Below are positions 33,397 through 42,816 of a stretch of DNA of 64,000 bases, piece after piece. Source of the DNA: Streptomyces dysideae (GTDB lineage: Bacteria; Actinomycetota; Actinomycetes; Streptomycetales; Streptomycetaceae); the NCBI RefSeq assembly GCF_001514305.1, contig NZ_KQ949077.1, positions 166,989-230,988 on the forward strand, given 5' to 3'. The stretch's first letter is position 1, and the number at the start of each line of letters is the position of its first letter. Under the pieces are notes generated by a model. The model had not been told where the DNA came from. It searched no databases and was given only the letters and a program-made list of their open reading frames with translations. The translations under genes were made by a program, and so were the position numbers.

Positions 33397-33515
33397 GTGA
33401 AGCGCGGGAGCTGTTCCGATACAAAGCGTGTTCCGGAACGGTGACGCCGGTAGCGGGATGTGTCCGAACACCTGCCCAATCAGGGCACGCGAAAGGGACG
33501 CCTCCCGCTGCCGTT

Positions 33516-35546
33516 TCAGCCGCTCAGTACCGTGCGCAGCCGGTCGGGATCGGTCGTCGGGGCGTCACATGTGAAGTTACGGCAGACATACGCGGTCGGT
33601 TCACCGCCGACGAGCGGCCGGTCGGCGAGCAGCGGAAGCTCGTCACTCCCCGTGGCCCCGACGGCGACGACCACACCGGGGGCGGTGCCCAGAAGTGCCG
33701 TACGGTGCAACGCCCTTGTGCCGGGGTCGTCGAGCGCGGGGCCGACGACCGCGACCTCGCGGGGCCCGTCCAGCTGGGCCTCGGCGACGGCGAGACCCCA
33801 GCCGATGAAGCGGGGGACGCGCGGGCCGAGCGCCTTGACGACCCCCAACGCCCGTTCGGCGGCGGTGCGATGGGGCTCGGCGCCGGTCTGGGCGGCGTAG
33901 CTCAGCAGGGCGCCGGCGGCGGCGGTCCAGCCGGAGGGGGCGGCATTGTCGGTGGGGTCCTGGGGGCGGCGGATCAGCTTCTCGGCGTCGGCGGCGGTGT
34001 CGTACAGGGAGCCCGACTCCTCGTCGACGAACCGGGCGAGGACGTGGTCCAGCAGGAACCCGGCGAACTCCAGCCAGACGCCCTCACCGGTGACGGACGC
34101 GAGCGCCAGGAAGCCCTCGGCGACATCGGCGTAGTCCTCCAGGACGCCCGGGTTGGCGCCGACCTGGCCGTCCTTGCTGGTACGGGCGATGCGAGCCTGG
34201 TCGTCCAGATGCAGCCGTACGAGGAGATCGCCGGCGGCGACCGCGGCGTCCACCAGGTCGGGGCGGTCGAAGTAGGCGCCGGTCTCGGCGAGCGCGGCGA
34301 TCGCGAGGCCGTTCCAGGCTGCGACGATCTTGTCGTCACGGCCGGGAGCGGGGCGGTCGGCCCGCGCCTCGAGCAGCCTGCTCTTGATGGACGTGATCTT
34401 CTGGGCGTCGAACACGCGCTCGTGCTGAGGGAGTTGGAGGACAGATGCCCCCTCTTCGAAGGTGCCCTCCTCGGTGACGCCGAAGTAGTGGGCGGCAAGC
34501 TCGGCGTCGTCACCGAGGACGTCCGCGAGCTGCTGAGGCGTCCACACGTAGTAGGTGCCCTCGACGTGCTTGCCGGTCCCGTCGTCGCTGTCGGCGTCGA
34601 GCGCGGAGGCGAACCCGCCTTCCTTGGTGCGCAGTTCGCGGACCATGAAGTCGGCTGTTTCGAGGGCAACGCGCCGGGCCAGGTCCGAGCCTGTACTACG
34701 CCACAGGTGGGCATAAATTCGACACAGAAGCGCATTGTCATAGAGCATCTTCTCGAAGTGCGGGGTCACCCATCCGCGATCAACGGAGTACCTCGCGAAC
34801 CCGCCGCCGAGCTGGTCGTAGATCCCACCCCGCGCCATCCGCTCGCACGTGTCCTGCGCCATCTGCAAGGCACCCTCGGAACCGGTACGGGCGTGGTGAC
34901 GGAGCAGAAACTCGATCACCATGGACGGCGGGAATTTGGGAGCTCCCCCGAATCCACCGCGCTGCGGGTCGTACTCCCGCGTCAGCCCGAGCAGCGCCTT
35001 GGCAAGCTCCTCCTCACCTGGAGTCCGGGCATCCCCGTAGGAGATCTCACGCCCGGCGAGATCCCGCACGACCTTCCCGGCGACCTCGGCGACCTCGTCC
35101 CGCCGGTCGGCCCAGGCGCTGTGCACGCCCTCCAGCACCTGCCGGAAGGAGGGCATGCCGTGCCGGGGCGCGGGCGGGAAGTAAGTGCCGAAGTAGAAGG
35201 GCTCGGCGTCCGGGGTGAGGAACACCGTCATGGGCCAGCCGCCCTGCCCGGTGGCCGCCTGGACGGCCTCCATGTAGACGGCGTCTACGTCGGGGCGCTC
35301 CTCGCGGTCGACCTTGATGCTGACGAAGTGGGCGTTCATGTAGGCGGCGACTGCTTCGTCCTCGAAGCTTTCCCGAGCCAGGGCATGACACCAATGGCAG
35401 CTGGAATATCCGACGCTCAGGTGTACGGGAACATCTCGCCGTCGCGCCTCCGCGAAGGCCGCTTCCGACCAAGGCCACCAGTCGACGGGGTTGTCGGCGT
35501 GCTGGAGGAGGTACGGGGACGTCTCATGGGCGAGTCGGTTCGGCAT
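33516..35546 (-). CDS. thioredoxin-domain protein, YyaL/DUF255 (SSP411) family
   Basis: A 676-residue cytosolic protein. The N-terminal thioredoxin-like domain (residues 1-165) carries the motif [10 protein letters not shown], with the DUF255 [17 protein letters not shown] at the start. The rest is an (alpha/alpha)-barrel like that of N-acylglucosamine 2-epimerases, with FDEQLGGGF- and [14 protein letters not shown] segments. The family is widespread from bacteria to man (spermatogenesis-associated protein 20). Its reaction is unproven. It starts at ATG 35546. It is divergent from the TnpB relic. Confidence 0.94.
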   Translation of the reverse strand: MPNRLAHETSPYLLQHADNPVDWWPWSEAAFAEARRRDVPVHLSVGYSSCHWCHALARESFEDEAVAAYMNAHFVSIKVDREERPDVDAVYMEAVQAATGQGGWPMTVFLTPDAEPFYFGTYFPPAPRHGMPSFRQVLEGVHSAWADRRDEVAEVAGKVVRDLAGREISYGDARTPGEEELAKALLGLTREYDPQRGGFGGAPKFPPSMVIEFLLRHHARTGSEGALQMAQDTCERMARGGIYDQLGGGFARYSVDRGWVTPHFEKMLYDNALLCRIYAHLWRSTGSDLARRVALETADFMVRELRTKEGGFASALDADSDDGTGKHVEGTYYVWTPQQLADVLGDDAELAAHYFGVTEEGTFEEGASVLQLPQHERVFDAQKITSIKSRLLEARADRPAPGRDDKIVAAWNGLAIAALAETGAYFDRPDLVDAAVAAGDLLVRLHLDDQARIARTSKDGQVGANPGVLEDYADVAEGFLALASVTGEGVWLEFAGFLLDHVLARFVDEESGSLYDTAADAEKLIRRPQDPTDNAAPSGWTAAAGALLSYAAQTGAEPHRTAAERALGVVKALGPRVPRFIGWGLAVAEAQLDGPREVAVVGPALDDPGTRALHRTALLGTAPGVVVAVGATGSDELPLLADRPLVGGEPTAYVCRNFTCDAPTTDPDRLRTVLSG

Positions 35547-35726
35547 ACCTCCATCCTGCCGCAGTACCCCTCCCTCACGCGTCCGCGACCTCGTCCCGAT
35601 GGCCTCCCAGCACCCTTGACCAAGGGCACTGACACGCAGCTGAACCCACCGCCACGAGCCTGAAAATTGTCAACCTGGATCGGCAGGATCGCAGACGTTC
35701 CTTCGATCATGCCGGGGAGGTGAACG

Positions 35727-36278
35727 GTGAAGCTGCTCTACAACTACCGGATCCATCCGAACAGTGAGCAGGAGCAGATCCTGGCTCGTTTCTTCGGTTG
35801 CGCCCGCGTCGTCCATAACGACGGCCTGCGGATGCGGCACGAGGCGTACAAGCGTGGAGAACCGTTCATCACCGACGCCCAGTTGCAGAAGCTGGTCATC
35901 ACCGCGGCAAAGGGGACCGGGGAGCGTCAGTGGCTGAAGGAAGCTCCGTCGGTCGCACTCGTACAGTCCCTCGGGGACCTGCACGCCGCATCCCGGAACT
36001 TCTTCGCCTGGCGGCGCGGGGACCGCAAGGGTCCGAAGGTGAAGGGCATGGGCACCCGGCGTGGCAGGCTCGGCAAGTCCGTCCACGACCAATCCCTCGG
36101 CGTCTTCGCCCGCACTCTGGAAGCCAAGTGCCACCGCTACGGACGCGCCTTCATCAAGGTCGACCGCTGGTTCCCGAGCACACAACTGTGCTCGCCACCC
36201 GGATACGGAGCTCTCCGTGGCGCAGATTGCTCGCCGCAGGGCCTGCGGAGAGATAAAACGCCTGTGGAGCCCGCGTAA
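35727..36278 (+). pseudogene. internally deleted TnpB (IS200/IS605-type) relic
   Basis: GTG 35727 (after GGGGAGG) starts MKLLYNYRIHPNSEQEQILARFFG, the N-terminal module of TnpB/OrfB. A WLKEAPSV...LGDLHAASRNFFAW stretch follows. After KVKGMGTRR the frame jumps to LGKSVHDQSLGVFARTLEAKC and VKVDRWFPSTQLC, which belong near the C terminus. About 170 residues holding the RuvC aspartate and glutamate are missing. The zinc-ribbon continuation after QLCS is scrambled. The 183-codon frame cannot encode an active RNA-guided nuclease. Confidence 0.82.
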
Positions 36279-36372
36279 GACCCCGCAAGCCGGGGCAGTG
36301 GGTGATGAAGCAGGAACCACCGAGCGGCAAAGCCGCCTGGAATCCTGGGCCTTCGAGGCCGGGGGAGGCCGA
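36279..36372 (+). mobile_element. right-end remnant of the TnpB element
   Basis: Past the TnpB frame the DNA keeps features of the 3' end of Streptomyces TnpB elements. GCGGC-AAA-GCCGC forms a hairpin at 36324-36336. A second hairpin, GGCC-TTCGA-GGCC, lies at 36348-36360, followed by GGGGGAGG. In intact elements this zone encodes the omega-RNA scaffold and right end. The GGGGGAGG then serves as ribosome site for the next gene. The exact element boundary cannot be fixed without a relative. Confidence 0.55.
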
Positions 36373-39300
36373 ATGCGTGACAGCCATCGGACGGACGCCG
36401 AGCGGCTGTTGGCCCGGGCCGTGGAGGAGGAGGTGCGGCGCTCGGGCGGGCGCACCGACGGTCAGGTGCTGATGTCGCGGGCGCGCGGGGCGCTGGACGC
36501 CATGGCGCAGTCGGCGGCCGAGGAGTACGAGGCGTTCACGCGGGCGCTGGACGAGGCGGAGGCCGGTCGGCTGACGTTCGGGCAGCGGTTCGCGCGAGAG
36601 GGCGGCAGTACGCCGCTGCTGGTGGCGGGCGTCGCGGCGGTCGCGGCCACCGTGTCCGATCTGGCGTTCGGCACGGGCGCGGGCACGGCGGTGGGCGCGG
36701 GCGTCACCGTGGGCGTCGTGGGCGCGGCGGCGACGGTGGTGAAGGTGGCCGGCACGCATCTGCCCGCCGCGCATCACCGCGCGGGCGCCGCCGGCCAGCC
36801 CGGCGGTCCGGAACAGCTGCGGCTGCAGTGGCTGACGGCGCTGGAGGTACGCGGGATCCGTCCCTTCCTCGACCAGCAGCGGGTGCTCAGCGCGTCCACC
36901 GGCCCGAAGAAGTCCGGCCCGCGGCTGCGCGGCACCGACAAGAGCGCGGCCGCACGCGGACGGAACGTACTGGAACAGTCGTTCGGCCAACTCCCGGAGC
37001 CGGTCGGCCCGTTCGCGGGCCGGCGGCAGGAGATGGCCCGCATCCGGCAGTGCGTACAGGCGGCCCGCGCGAGCACCGAGACCAAGCCGACGGTCGTCGT
37101 CCTGCACGGGGCGCCCGGCAGCGGCCGTACCGCACTGGCGATCCACGCGGCCCACGATCTGAAGGACCAGTTCCGCGGCGCGTGCGTCGTCGACCTGCGC
37201 GGCGACAGCGTGGAGGAGCCGCCCCTGTCCACCCGGGACGCGCTGCTGCATCTGCTGAATCGATTGGGCGCCCCCCGCGAGCAGCTCCTGTTCCGTGAGC
37301 GTTCCTCGGCGGACCAGCAGGTCAAGCGCCTCAGCGAGCTCTACCACCAGCACCTCACAGGCCTGCCGGTCACGGTCGTGCTGGACGACGCCTCGGACCC
37401 GGCGCAGATCCGCACCCTGGTCCCCGAGCGCTCCGACAGTCTGGTCCTGGTCACCGCCCGCAAACCCCTCGACCTGCCCGCCGGCCTCGCCGCCTGGGTG
37501 CACCAGATGCCGGTGGAGACGCTGGACACGGCGGGCGCGGAGGAGCTGCTGACCTCGGCGGCACAGGACGCCTCGGGCCCCTACGACGCCGAATCCGCCG
37601 ACGGGATCAGGGAGTTGTGCGGCGGGCTCCCGCTGGCGCTGCGCATCGCCGGCTCGTCCCTCGGCCCGCGTTCACCGCGCCAACTGGCCACCGACCTGAG
37701 CGCGTACGGCCCCGTGGAACCGACCGAACGCGTCCTGTGGCTGCGCTACACCGACCAGTCGGAGGTGGCACGCCGCCTGCTGCGCCGTCTCGCCCTGGCG
37801 GGCCGGGCCTCGCTGGGGGCGGCGGCGGCCGCCGCCCTGCTGGCCACGGACGAGGCGGAGGCCACCCGCCATCTGGTGGTCCTCGCCCGGGCGGGCCTGG
37901 TCGACCATGTCCGCGGCAGCCGCTACCGCCTGCACGACCTGGTCCGCGCCTTCGCCCACGCCCGCCTCCTCGACGAGGAGGAACCGTCGGAGCGTACGGC
38001 CGCGCAGGAACGGCTGATCGTGAACTACGCCGACCTCGCCGACTCGGTGCTGCGCCTGGTCGACGGCAACATGTCGACCCGCTCGGACCGCTTCAGCCCG
38101 CACGGGTTCACCTCGCTGGACGAGGCGCTGCGCTGGCTGGACGACGAGTCGAGCTTCATCACCTCGACGCTCCGGCACGCGGAGGGCGTCGACCAGGCGG
38201 CGGTCCTGAACCTGCTGGGCGCCCTGTGCGACTACTGCCTGCTGCGCGGCGACCTCTACCGCCTGGGCGAGATCAGCGAACTGGCGCAGGCCGTGGACCA
38301 GGGCCTGCTGGTCCGCTCGGTGCAGTGGCGGACCGGCATCGCGGCCCGCCAGCTGGGTGAGCTGGACAAGGCGCGCACGACGCTCGCGTCGGTGGTCGAC
38401 CTCTACATGGAGGCCCATCACGACGCGGGCGCAGCCCGGGCGCTGTGCTCCCTGGGCATCACGCTCCACCACCAGGGCAGCCTCACGGAGGCGGCGAAGA
38501 AGCTCCAGGAGGCCCTGGACCTCCAGTCGGCCCCCGAGCTGGCCACGGACCGCGCCTGGACGATGCACGCCCTGGCGGCGGTGGAACGCGACCGGGCCCG
38601 CCTGTCCGAGGCGATGCGCCTGCTCACCGACTCCCTGGTCCTGCACCGCGCCGGCGAGTCCGTGCACGGCGAGGCCTGGGCCCACTTCCAGCTCGGCCAG
38701 CTGGGCCTGCGCATGGGCGACGTCCCGCGCGCCGAGTCCGAACTCCGCGCCGCCCTCGACCTCTACGGCCGCACCCGCGACCCCCGCGGCACGGCCTGGG
38801 CCCTCACCCAGCTCGCCCGCGCCCGCCTGGTCGCCGGCGACCCGTCCCCGGCGGTGGACGGCCTGCGCCAGGCGGCGTCCCGGCACCGCGACAACGAGGA
38901 CGCGCGCGGCGAGGCCTGGACGGTCTACTACCTGGGCCAGGCCCTGGAGGAGACGGGCAACCTGGACCTCGCCGTCCGCGAACTGGAACGCTCCCGCACG
39001 ATGTTCTCCCGCATGCGCGACGTCTACGGTCTGGCCTGCGCCCGGCACCACTCGGCCCGCGTCACCCGCGACCAGCGCGCGGCCCAGACCGGCTCACTGC
39101 GCAACTCCGGCTTCGCCCGCCAGCTCCTGGTGGACGCCCGCGCCGACTTCCAGCGCATCGGCGTCGCCCACGGCGAGGCCTGGACCTGCCTGGAACTGGC
39201 GGTCGTGGACGCGGGCAACACCCGCACCCAGCAGGCCCTGGCCCTGTGCGACGACGCGGTGAGCCTCTTCACCTCGTACGGCGACCGCCGCGGCGAGGAC

Positions 39301-39573
39301 TGGGCCCGCTTCCTGCGCGGCACCCTCCTGCCCTACGCGGCACCCGGCGGCGTCGAGGTCGGCACGGCCGTGGCGCAGGAGGAGCTGGCCCAGCTGGGCC
39401 GCGGCCGCCATCCGCTGCGGGACGAGAAGCTCGACGACTACGTGGAGGCGTACGGGCTCCTGCTGGAGCGGGGGATCAACCTGGAGGCCGGCTGGCAGGC
39501 CTGGCGACTCGGGATGGTGCCGAGCCGCCATGCCCGCGAGGTCATGGGGGTGGCGGTGCCGCAGCAGCAGTGA
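36373..39573 (+). CDS. large STAND protein: membrane segment, NB-ARC ATPase and TPR array
   Basis: A 1066-residue protein. Residues 1-75 are helical. About 80-125 form a Gly/Ala/Val membrane-like segment (LLVAGVAAVAATVSDLAFGTGAGTAVG). The NB-ARC ATPase spans about 210-560, with P-loop GAPGSGRTALA (about residue 246) and Walker B VTVVLDDASD (about 335). GLPLALRIA-type and winged-helix segments follow. Residues about 640-1000 are TPRs, several with the repeated LGQ-A-L-E and RGEAW signature. This is a STAND switch like plant NLRs and bacterial immune sensors. GGGGGAGG precedes ATG 36373. Target and effector are unknown. Confidence 0.85.
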   Translation: MRDSHRTDAERLLARAVEEEVRRSGGRTDGQVLMSRARGALDAMAQSAAEEYEAFTRALDEAEAGRLTFGQRFAREGGSTPLLVAGVAAVAATVSDLAFGTGAGTAVGAGVTVGVVGAAATVVKVAGTHLPAAHHRAGAAGQPGGPEQLRLQWLTALEVRGIRPFLDQQRVLSASTGPKKSGPRLRGTDKSAAARGRNVLEQSFGQLPEPVGPFAGRRQEMARIRQCVQAARASTETKPTVVVLHGAPGSGRTALAIHAAHDLKDQFRGACVVDLRGDSVEEPPLSTRDALLHLLNRLGAPREQLLFRERSSADQQVKRLSELYHQHLTGLPVTVVLDDASDPAQIRTLVPERSDSLVLVTARKPLDLPAGLAAWVHQMPVETLDTAGAEELLTSAAQDASGPYDAESADGIRELCGGLPLALRIAGSSLGPRSPRQLATDLSAYGPVEPTERVLWLRYTDQSEVARRLLRRLALAGRASLGAAAAAALLATDEAEATRHLVVLARAGLVDHVRGSRYRLHDLVRAFAHARLLDEEEPSERTAAQERLIVNYADLADSVLRLVDGNMSTRSDRFSPHGFTSLDEALRWLDDESSFITSTLRHAEGVDQAAVLNLLGALCDYCLLRGDLYRLGEISELAQAVDQGLLVRSVQWRTGIAARQLGELDKARTTLASVVDLYMEAHHDAGAARALCSLGITLHHQGSLTEAAKKLQEALDLQSAPELATDRAWTMHALAAVERDRARLSEAMRLLTDSLVLHRAGESVHGEAWAHFQLGQLGLRMGDVPRAESELRAALDLYGRTRDPRGTAWALTQLARARLVAGDPSPAVDGLRQAASRHRDNEDARGEAWTVYYLGQALEETGNLDLAVRELERSRTMFSRMRDVYGLACARHHSARVTRDQRAAQTGSLRNSGFARQLLVDARADFQRIGVAHGEAWTCLELAVVDAGNTRTQQALALCDDAVSLFTSYGDRRGEDWARFLRGTLLPYAAPGGVEVGTAVAQEELAQLGRGRHPLRDEKLDDYVEAYGLLLERGINLEAGWQAWRLGMVPSRHAREVMGVAVPQQQ

Positions 39574-39597
39574 GCACGCGTCCCCCGCCCCCTCGGG

Positions 39598-39846
39598 TCA
39601 GCCCTGCTGCTGCGCCTTGGACGTACTGGACGCCTCCGGGGCCCCGGATTCTGCCTTCGGGTCCGGGGCCTCCTTGAAGTCGACCTTGCCCATGTGCTTG
39701 GTCATGGACTTCATCAGGCCCCACACGGCCAGTGCCATCACCGCGAAGACGATGAATCCGAGGACACCGGGGGTGACCTTGTCCTCGTCCACCTCCTTGG
39801 CGAGGGTGGCGAGGTGCGTCATTGCCAGGCTTGCGCTTGCGCTCAT
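39598..39846 (-). CDS. small single-pass membrane protein
   Basis: An 82-residue protein with an N-terminal LAKEVDEDKVTPGV stretch, one membrane helix (LGFIVFAVMALAVWGLM), and a charged, disordered C terminus (DFKEAPDPKAESGAPEAS). ATG 39846 lies right at the mca stop. ATG 39822 is possible. Spacing suggests transcription with mca. Function is unknown. Confidence 0.75.
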   Translation of the reverse strand: MSASASLAMTHLATLAKEVDEDKVTPGVLGFIVFAVMALAVWGLMKSMTKHMGKVDFKEAPDPKAESGAPEASSTSKAQQQG

Positions 39847-39847
39847 G

Positions 39848-40729
39848 TCAGGCATTGTCGCGGATGCCCGCAAAGAGGTCGTCCTCGGGGATGGACGTAT
39901 CGACGAGAGCCTTCGCGAGCTCGTACTCCTCGGTCGGCCAGACCTTCTTCTGGATCTCCATCGGGACGCGGAACCAGCCGCCGTCGGGGTCGATCTGCGT
40001 GGCGTGCGCGATCAGGGCCTTGTCGCGGATCTCGTAGAAGTCGGCGCACGGAACGTGCGTGGTGAGCGTGCGCTGCTTCATGCCGAACTCGTCCCAGCGC
40101 TTGAGCCACTCCCCGTAGGGGGACTCCAGGCCGCGGTCCAGCATCGCCTGGTGCAGGGCCTCGGTACGGGCGCGGTTGAAGCCCTGGTTGTAGTACAGCT
40201 TCAACGGCTGGTACGCCCGGCCGAACTCGGACTCCGGGTATTTCTCGGTGTCCGCCGCGCCCTCGAACGCCACCACCGAGATCTTGTGGGTCATGATGTG
40301 GTCGGGGTGCGGATAGCCGCCGTTCTCGTCGTAGGTGGTGATCACCTGCGGGCGGAACGAGCGGATCTGCTTCACCAGCTCACCGGCCGCCTTGTCGACG
40401 TCCTCCAGGGCGAAGCAGCCCTCGGGGAGCGGGGGCAGCGGGTCGCCCTCGGGCAGGCCGGAGTCGACGAAGCCGAGCCACTCCTGCTTGACCCCGAGGA
40501 TCTCGCGGGCCTCGTCCATCTCCTTCTTGCGTACCTCGTGGATGTGCTCCTCGATGTACTTGTCGCCCTGCAGCTTGGGATTGAGGATGGAGCCGCGCTC
40601 CCCGCCCGTGCAGGTCACGACCAGCACGTCCACCCCCTCGGACACGTACTTCGCCATGGTGGCCGCGCCCTTGCTCGACTCGTCGTCGGGGTGGGCGTGC
40701 ACGGCCATCAGTCGCAGCTGGTCAGTCAA
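39848..40729 (-). CDS. mca: mycothiol S-conjugate amidase
   Basis: A 293-residue zinc amidase of the LmbE-like PIG-L family. It has AHPDDESSKG at residues 11-20 with the metal His and Asp-Asp, and PHPDH in NGGYPHPDHIMTH supplying the third ligand. It cleaves mycothiol adducts of drugs and toxins so that the mercapturic acid can be exported. This marks the organism as a mycothiol producer. It starts at TTG 40729 with GAGGA upstream. No ATG fits the family length. Confidence 0.95.
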   Translation of the reverse strand: MTDQLRLMAVHAHPDDESSKGAATMAKYVSEGVDVLVVTCTGGERGSILNPKLQGDKYIEEHIHEVRKKEMDEAREILGVKQEWLGFVDSGLPEGDPLPPLPEGCFALEDVDKAAGELVKQIRSFRPQVITTYDENGGYPHPDHIMTHKISVVAFEGAADTEKYPESEFGRAYQPLKLYYNQGFNRARTEALHQAMLDRGLESPYGEWLKRWDEFGMKQRTLTTHVPCADFYEIRDKALIAHATQIDPDGGWFRVPMEIQKKVWPTEEYELAKALVDTSIPEDDLFAGIRDNA

Positions 40730-40834
40730 GACTCAATCCTCATAGGTCGGTGCCCCGGCGTGAACCGGTGCGATCGGCGGCTTCTATAGTGACCGAATCG
40801 GGGGGCGATTCATTCCGGGGCCGGAAGGACGATC

Positions 40835-41233
40835 ATGAGTACGGCGAGCACGCGGTTGCCCGAGGGCCGTTACGGCCGTTCCTCGGACGAGCGCGCGGAC
40901 CGCAGGCTCAAGATCGCCGGTGCCGTCCTCGGGGCACTGCTGCTCGCCCTGGTCGGCTATTTCGCGTACTACTACGTCGGCCAGAACAAGATCAGCGCCG
41001 AGATCATCGAGTTCGACGCCACGAAGGACGCGGTCAAGGTGCATCTGGAGGTCCGCAAGGACTCCGGCGCCACCGGCTACTGCACCGTGCGCTCCCAGGC
41101 GGAGAGCGGTGCCGAGGTGGGCCGGGCCGACTTCCGCTTCGGCGGGGAGGTCACACGGATCGACAAGGTCGTCACGCTCCGTACCACGGCCCAGGGCACG
41201 ACGGCCGAGCTGCTCGGCTGCCACGCCGACTGA
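40835..41233 (+). CDS. DUF4307 membrane protein
   Basis: A 132-residue protein with a cytoplasmic N terminus, one membrane helix (AGAVLGALLLALVGYFAYYYVG, residues 28-49), and an external beta-rich domain with two cysteines (GYCTVRS, LLGCHAD) that may pair. The DUF4307 family is usually encoded beside mca in actinomycetes, as here, divergently. An envelope role linked to mycothiol metabolism is only guilt by association. The ATG at 40835 has GGAAGGACG upstream. Confidence 0.88.
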   Translation: MSTASTRLPEGRYGRSSDERADRRLKIAGAVLGALLLALVGYFAYYYVGQNKISAEIIEFDATKDAVKVHLEVRKDSGATGYCTVRSQAESGAEVGRADFRFGGEVTRIDKVVTLRTTAQGTTAELLGCHAD

Positions 41234-41402
41234 CCATCGTCCGGAATACGTAGGGCCTGACCTGCGTTGACGTAATTCTGATGGCTTATGTCCTCCCCCT
41301 GCGAGCGCTGAATTGTTAGGCTCGTGGTTTCGCCCATCCGTGAAGGAACATCCTTCTGGGTAGGGCGATGCTTTGTATTCCCAGTACCTACGAGGAGCAC
41401 CT

Positions 41403-41903
41403 GTGACCCAGACCAGCGAGAACGTCACCTGGCTGACCCAGGAGGCGTACAACCAGCTCAGGGCCGAGCTGGAGTACCTGTCTGGTCCTGCGCGCACGGA
41501 GATCGCCGCCAAGATCGCGGCCGCGCGCGAGGAGGGCGACCTGCGCGAGAACGGCGGGTACCACGCGGCCAAGGAGGAGCAGGGCAAGCAGGAGCTCCGA
41601 GTGCGCCAGCTGACCCAGCTCCTGGAGAACGCCAAGGTCGGCGAGGCCCCGGCGTCGGCGGACGGCGCGGTCGCGCCCGGCATGGTCGTGACGATCGCCT
41701 TCGACGGTGACGAGGACGACACGATGACCTTCCTGCTCGCCTCGCGCGAGTACGCGAGTTCCGAGATCGAGACGTACTCGCCGCAGTCCCCGCTGGGCTC
41801 CGGCGTGATCGGCCACAAGGTCGGCGAGGACGCGGAGTACGAACTGCCGAACGGCAGGAAGGCCTCGGTGACGATCCTGAAGGCCGAGCCGTACAGCGGC
41901 TGA
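41403..41903 (+). CDS. greA: transcription elongation factor GreA
   Basis: A 166-residue GreA. Residues 1-78 form the N-terminal coiled coil, with the acidic tip in REEGDLRENGGYHAA that reaches the polymerase active site to stimulate RNA cleavage. Residues 85-166 are the FKBP-like domain (SPLGSGVIGHKVGED). GTG 41403 has GAGGAG six bases upstream. The gene is monocistronic and followed by a shared terminator with the ABC permease gene. Confidence 0.96.
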   Translation: MTQTSENVTWLTQEAYNQLRAELEYLSGPARTEIAAKIAAAREEGDLRENGGYHAAKEEQGKQELRVRQLTQLLENAKVGEAPASADGAVAPGMVVTIAFDGDEDDTMTFLLASREYASSEIETYSPQSPLGSGVIGHKVGEDAEYELPNGRKASVTILKAEPYSG

Positions 41904-41925
41904 CCCGGCCGACATCCGCTTGACG

Positions 41926-41954
41926 GCCCCCGGCGTCCCTGTGACGCCGGGGGC
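41926..41954. terminator. bidirectional terminator between greA and the ABC exporter
   Basis: Perfect 12-base arms (41926-41937 GCCCCCGGCGTC and 41943-41954) with a 5-base loop, 22 bases after the greA stop and just before the permease stop on the other strand. Confidence 0.85.
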
Positions 41955-41958
41955 GTCG

Positions 41959-42816
41959 TCATGCGGTCGCCGAGCGGTACTTCCGTACCGCCAGGGTCCT
42001 GAATATGGCGACGATCAGGACCGAGTAGATCAGTGAGGCCCACACCGGGTGCTGCATGGGCCAGGCGTCGGAGGCCGAGATCCCCGGATTGGCGAAGAGC
42101 TCGCGGCACGCCTGGACGGTGGCGCTGAACGGGTTCCAGTCGGCGACATGGCGCAGCCAGGGGGTCATGTTGCTGGTGTCCACGAACGCGTTCGAGATGA
42201 ACGTCACCGGGAAGAGCCAGATCAGTCCGCCGGAGGTGGCCGCCTCGGGCGTGCGGACCGTCAGGCCGATCAGGGCGCCGATCCAGGTGAACGCGTAGCC
42301 GAGCAGGAGCAGCAGGCCGAAGGCGCCGAGGACCTTGCCGATGTTGGTGTCGCCGTCCGACCCGACACGCCAGCCGACCAGCAGGGCGACGACCGCGAGG
42401 ACCAGCAGAGTCAGCGCCGTCTGCACCAGGTCCGCGAGGGTACGCCCGGTCAGCACCGCGCCGCGGGCCATGGGCAGGGAGCGGAAGCGGTCGATGAGGC
42501 CCTTGTGCATGTCGTCGGCGATGCCCGCGCCGGCACTGGCGGTGGCGAACGTGACGGTCTGCGCGAAGATGCCCGCCATCAGGAAGTTCTTGTAGTCGAT
42601 GGAGCTGGTGCTGCCGCCGATCTTCATCGAACCGCCGAAGACATAGGTGAACAGCACCACGAACATAATGGGCTGTACCAGCCCAAAAATAACCATCTCG
42701 GGAATCCGGGACATCCGGATCAGGTTACGTTTAGCGACGACCAGGGAGTCCCGGACGGACTGACTGATCGGGTTCCCCGGTGGTGCGATGCGCACGGCGT
42801 CGCTGACGGCGCTCAT
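41959..42816 (-). CDS. ABC-2 permease, DrrB-like
   Basis: A 285-residue permease with six membrane helices. It shows LIRMSRIPEMVIFGLVQPIM near the N terminus and the conserved helix LLLLGYAFTWIGALIGLTVRTPEAAT. The C terminus ends WNPFSATVQACRELF, as in daunorubicin-resistance DrrB. It pairs with the ATPase, whose stop overlaps this ATG by four bases. The pair should export a hydrophobic compound. Confidence 0.93.
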   Translation of the reverse strand: MSAVSDAVRIAPPGNPISQSVRDSLVVAKRNLIRMSRIPEMVIFGLVQPIMFVVLFTYVFGGSMKIGGSTSSIDYKNFLMAGIFAQTVTFATASAGAGIADDMHKGLIDRFRSLPMARGAVLTGRTLADLVQTALTLLVLAVVALLVGWRVGSDGDTNIGKVLGAFGLLLLLGYAFTWIGALIGLTVRTPEAATSGGLIWLFPVTFISNAFVDTSNMTPWLRHVADWNPFSATVQACRELFANPGISASDAWPMQHPVWASLIYSVLIVAIFRTLAVRKYRSATA

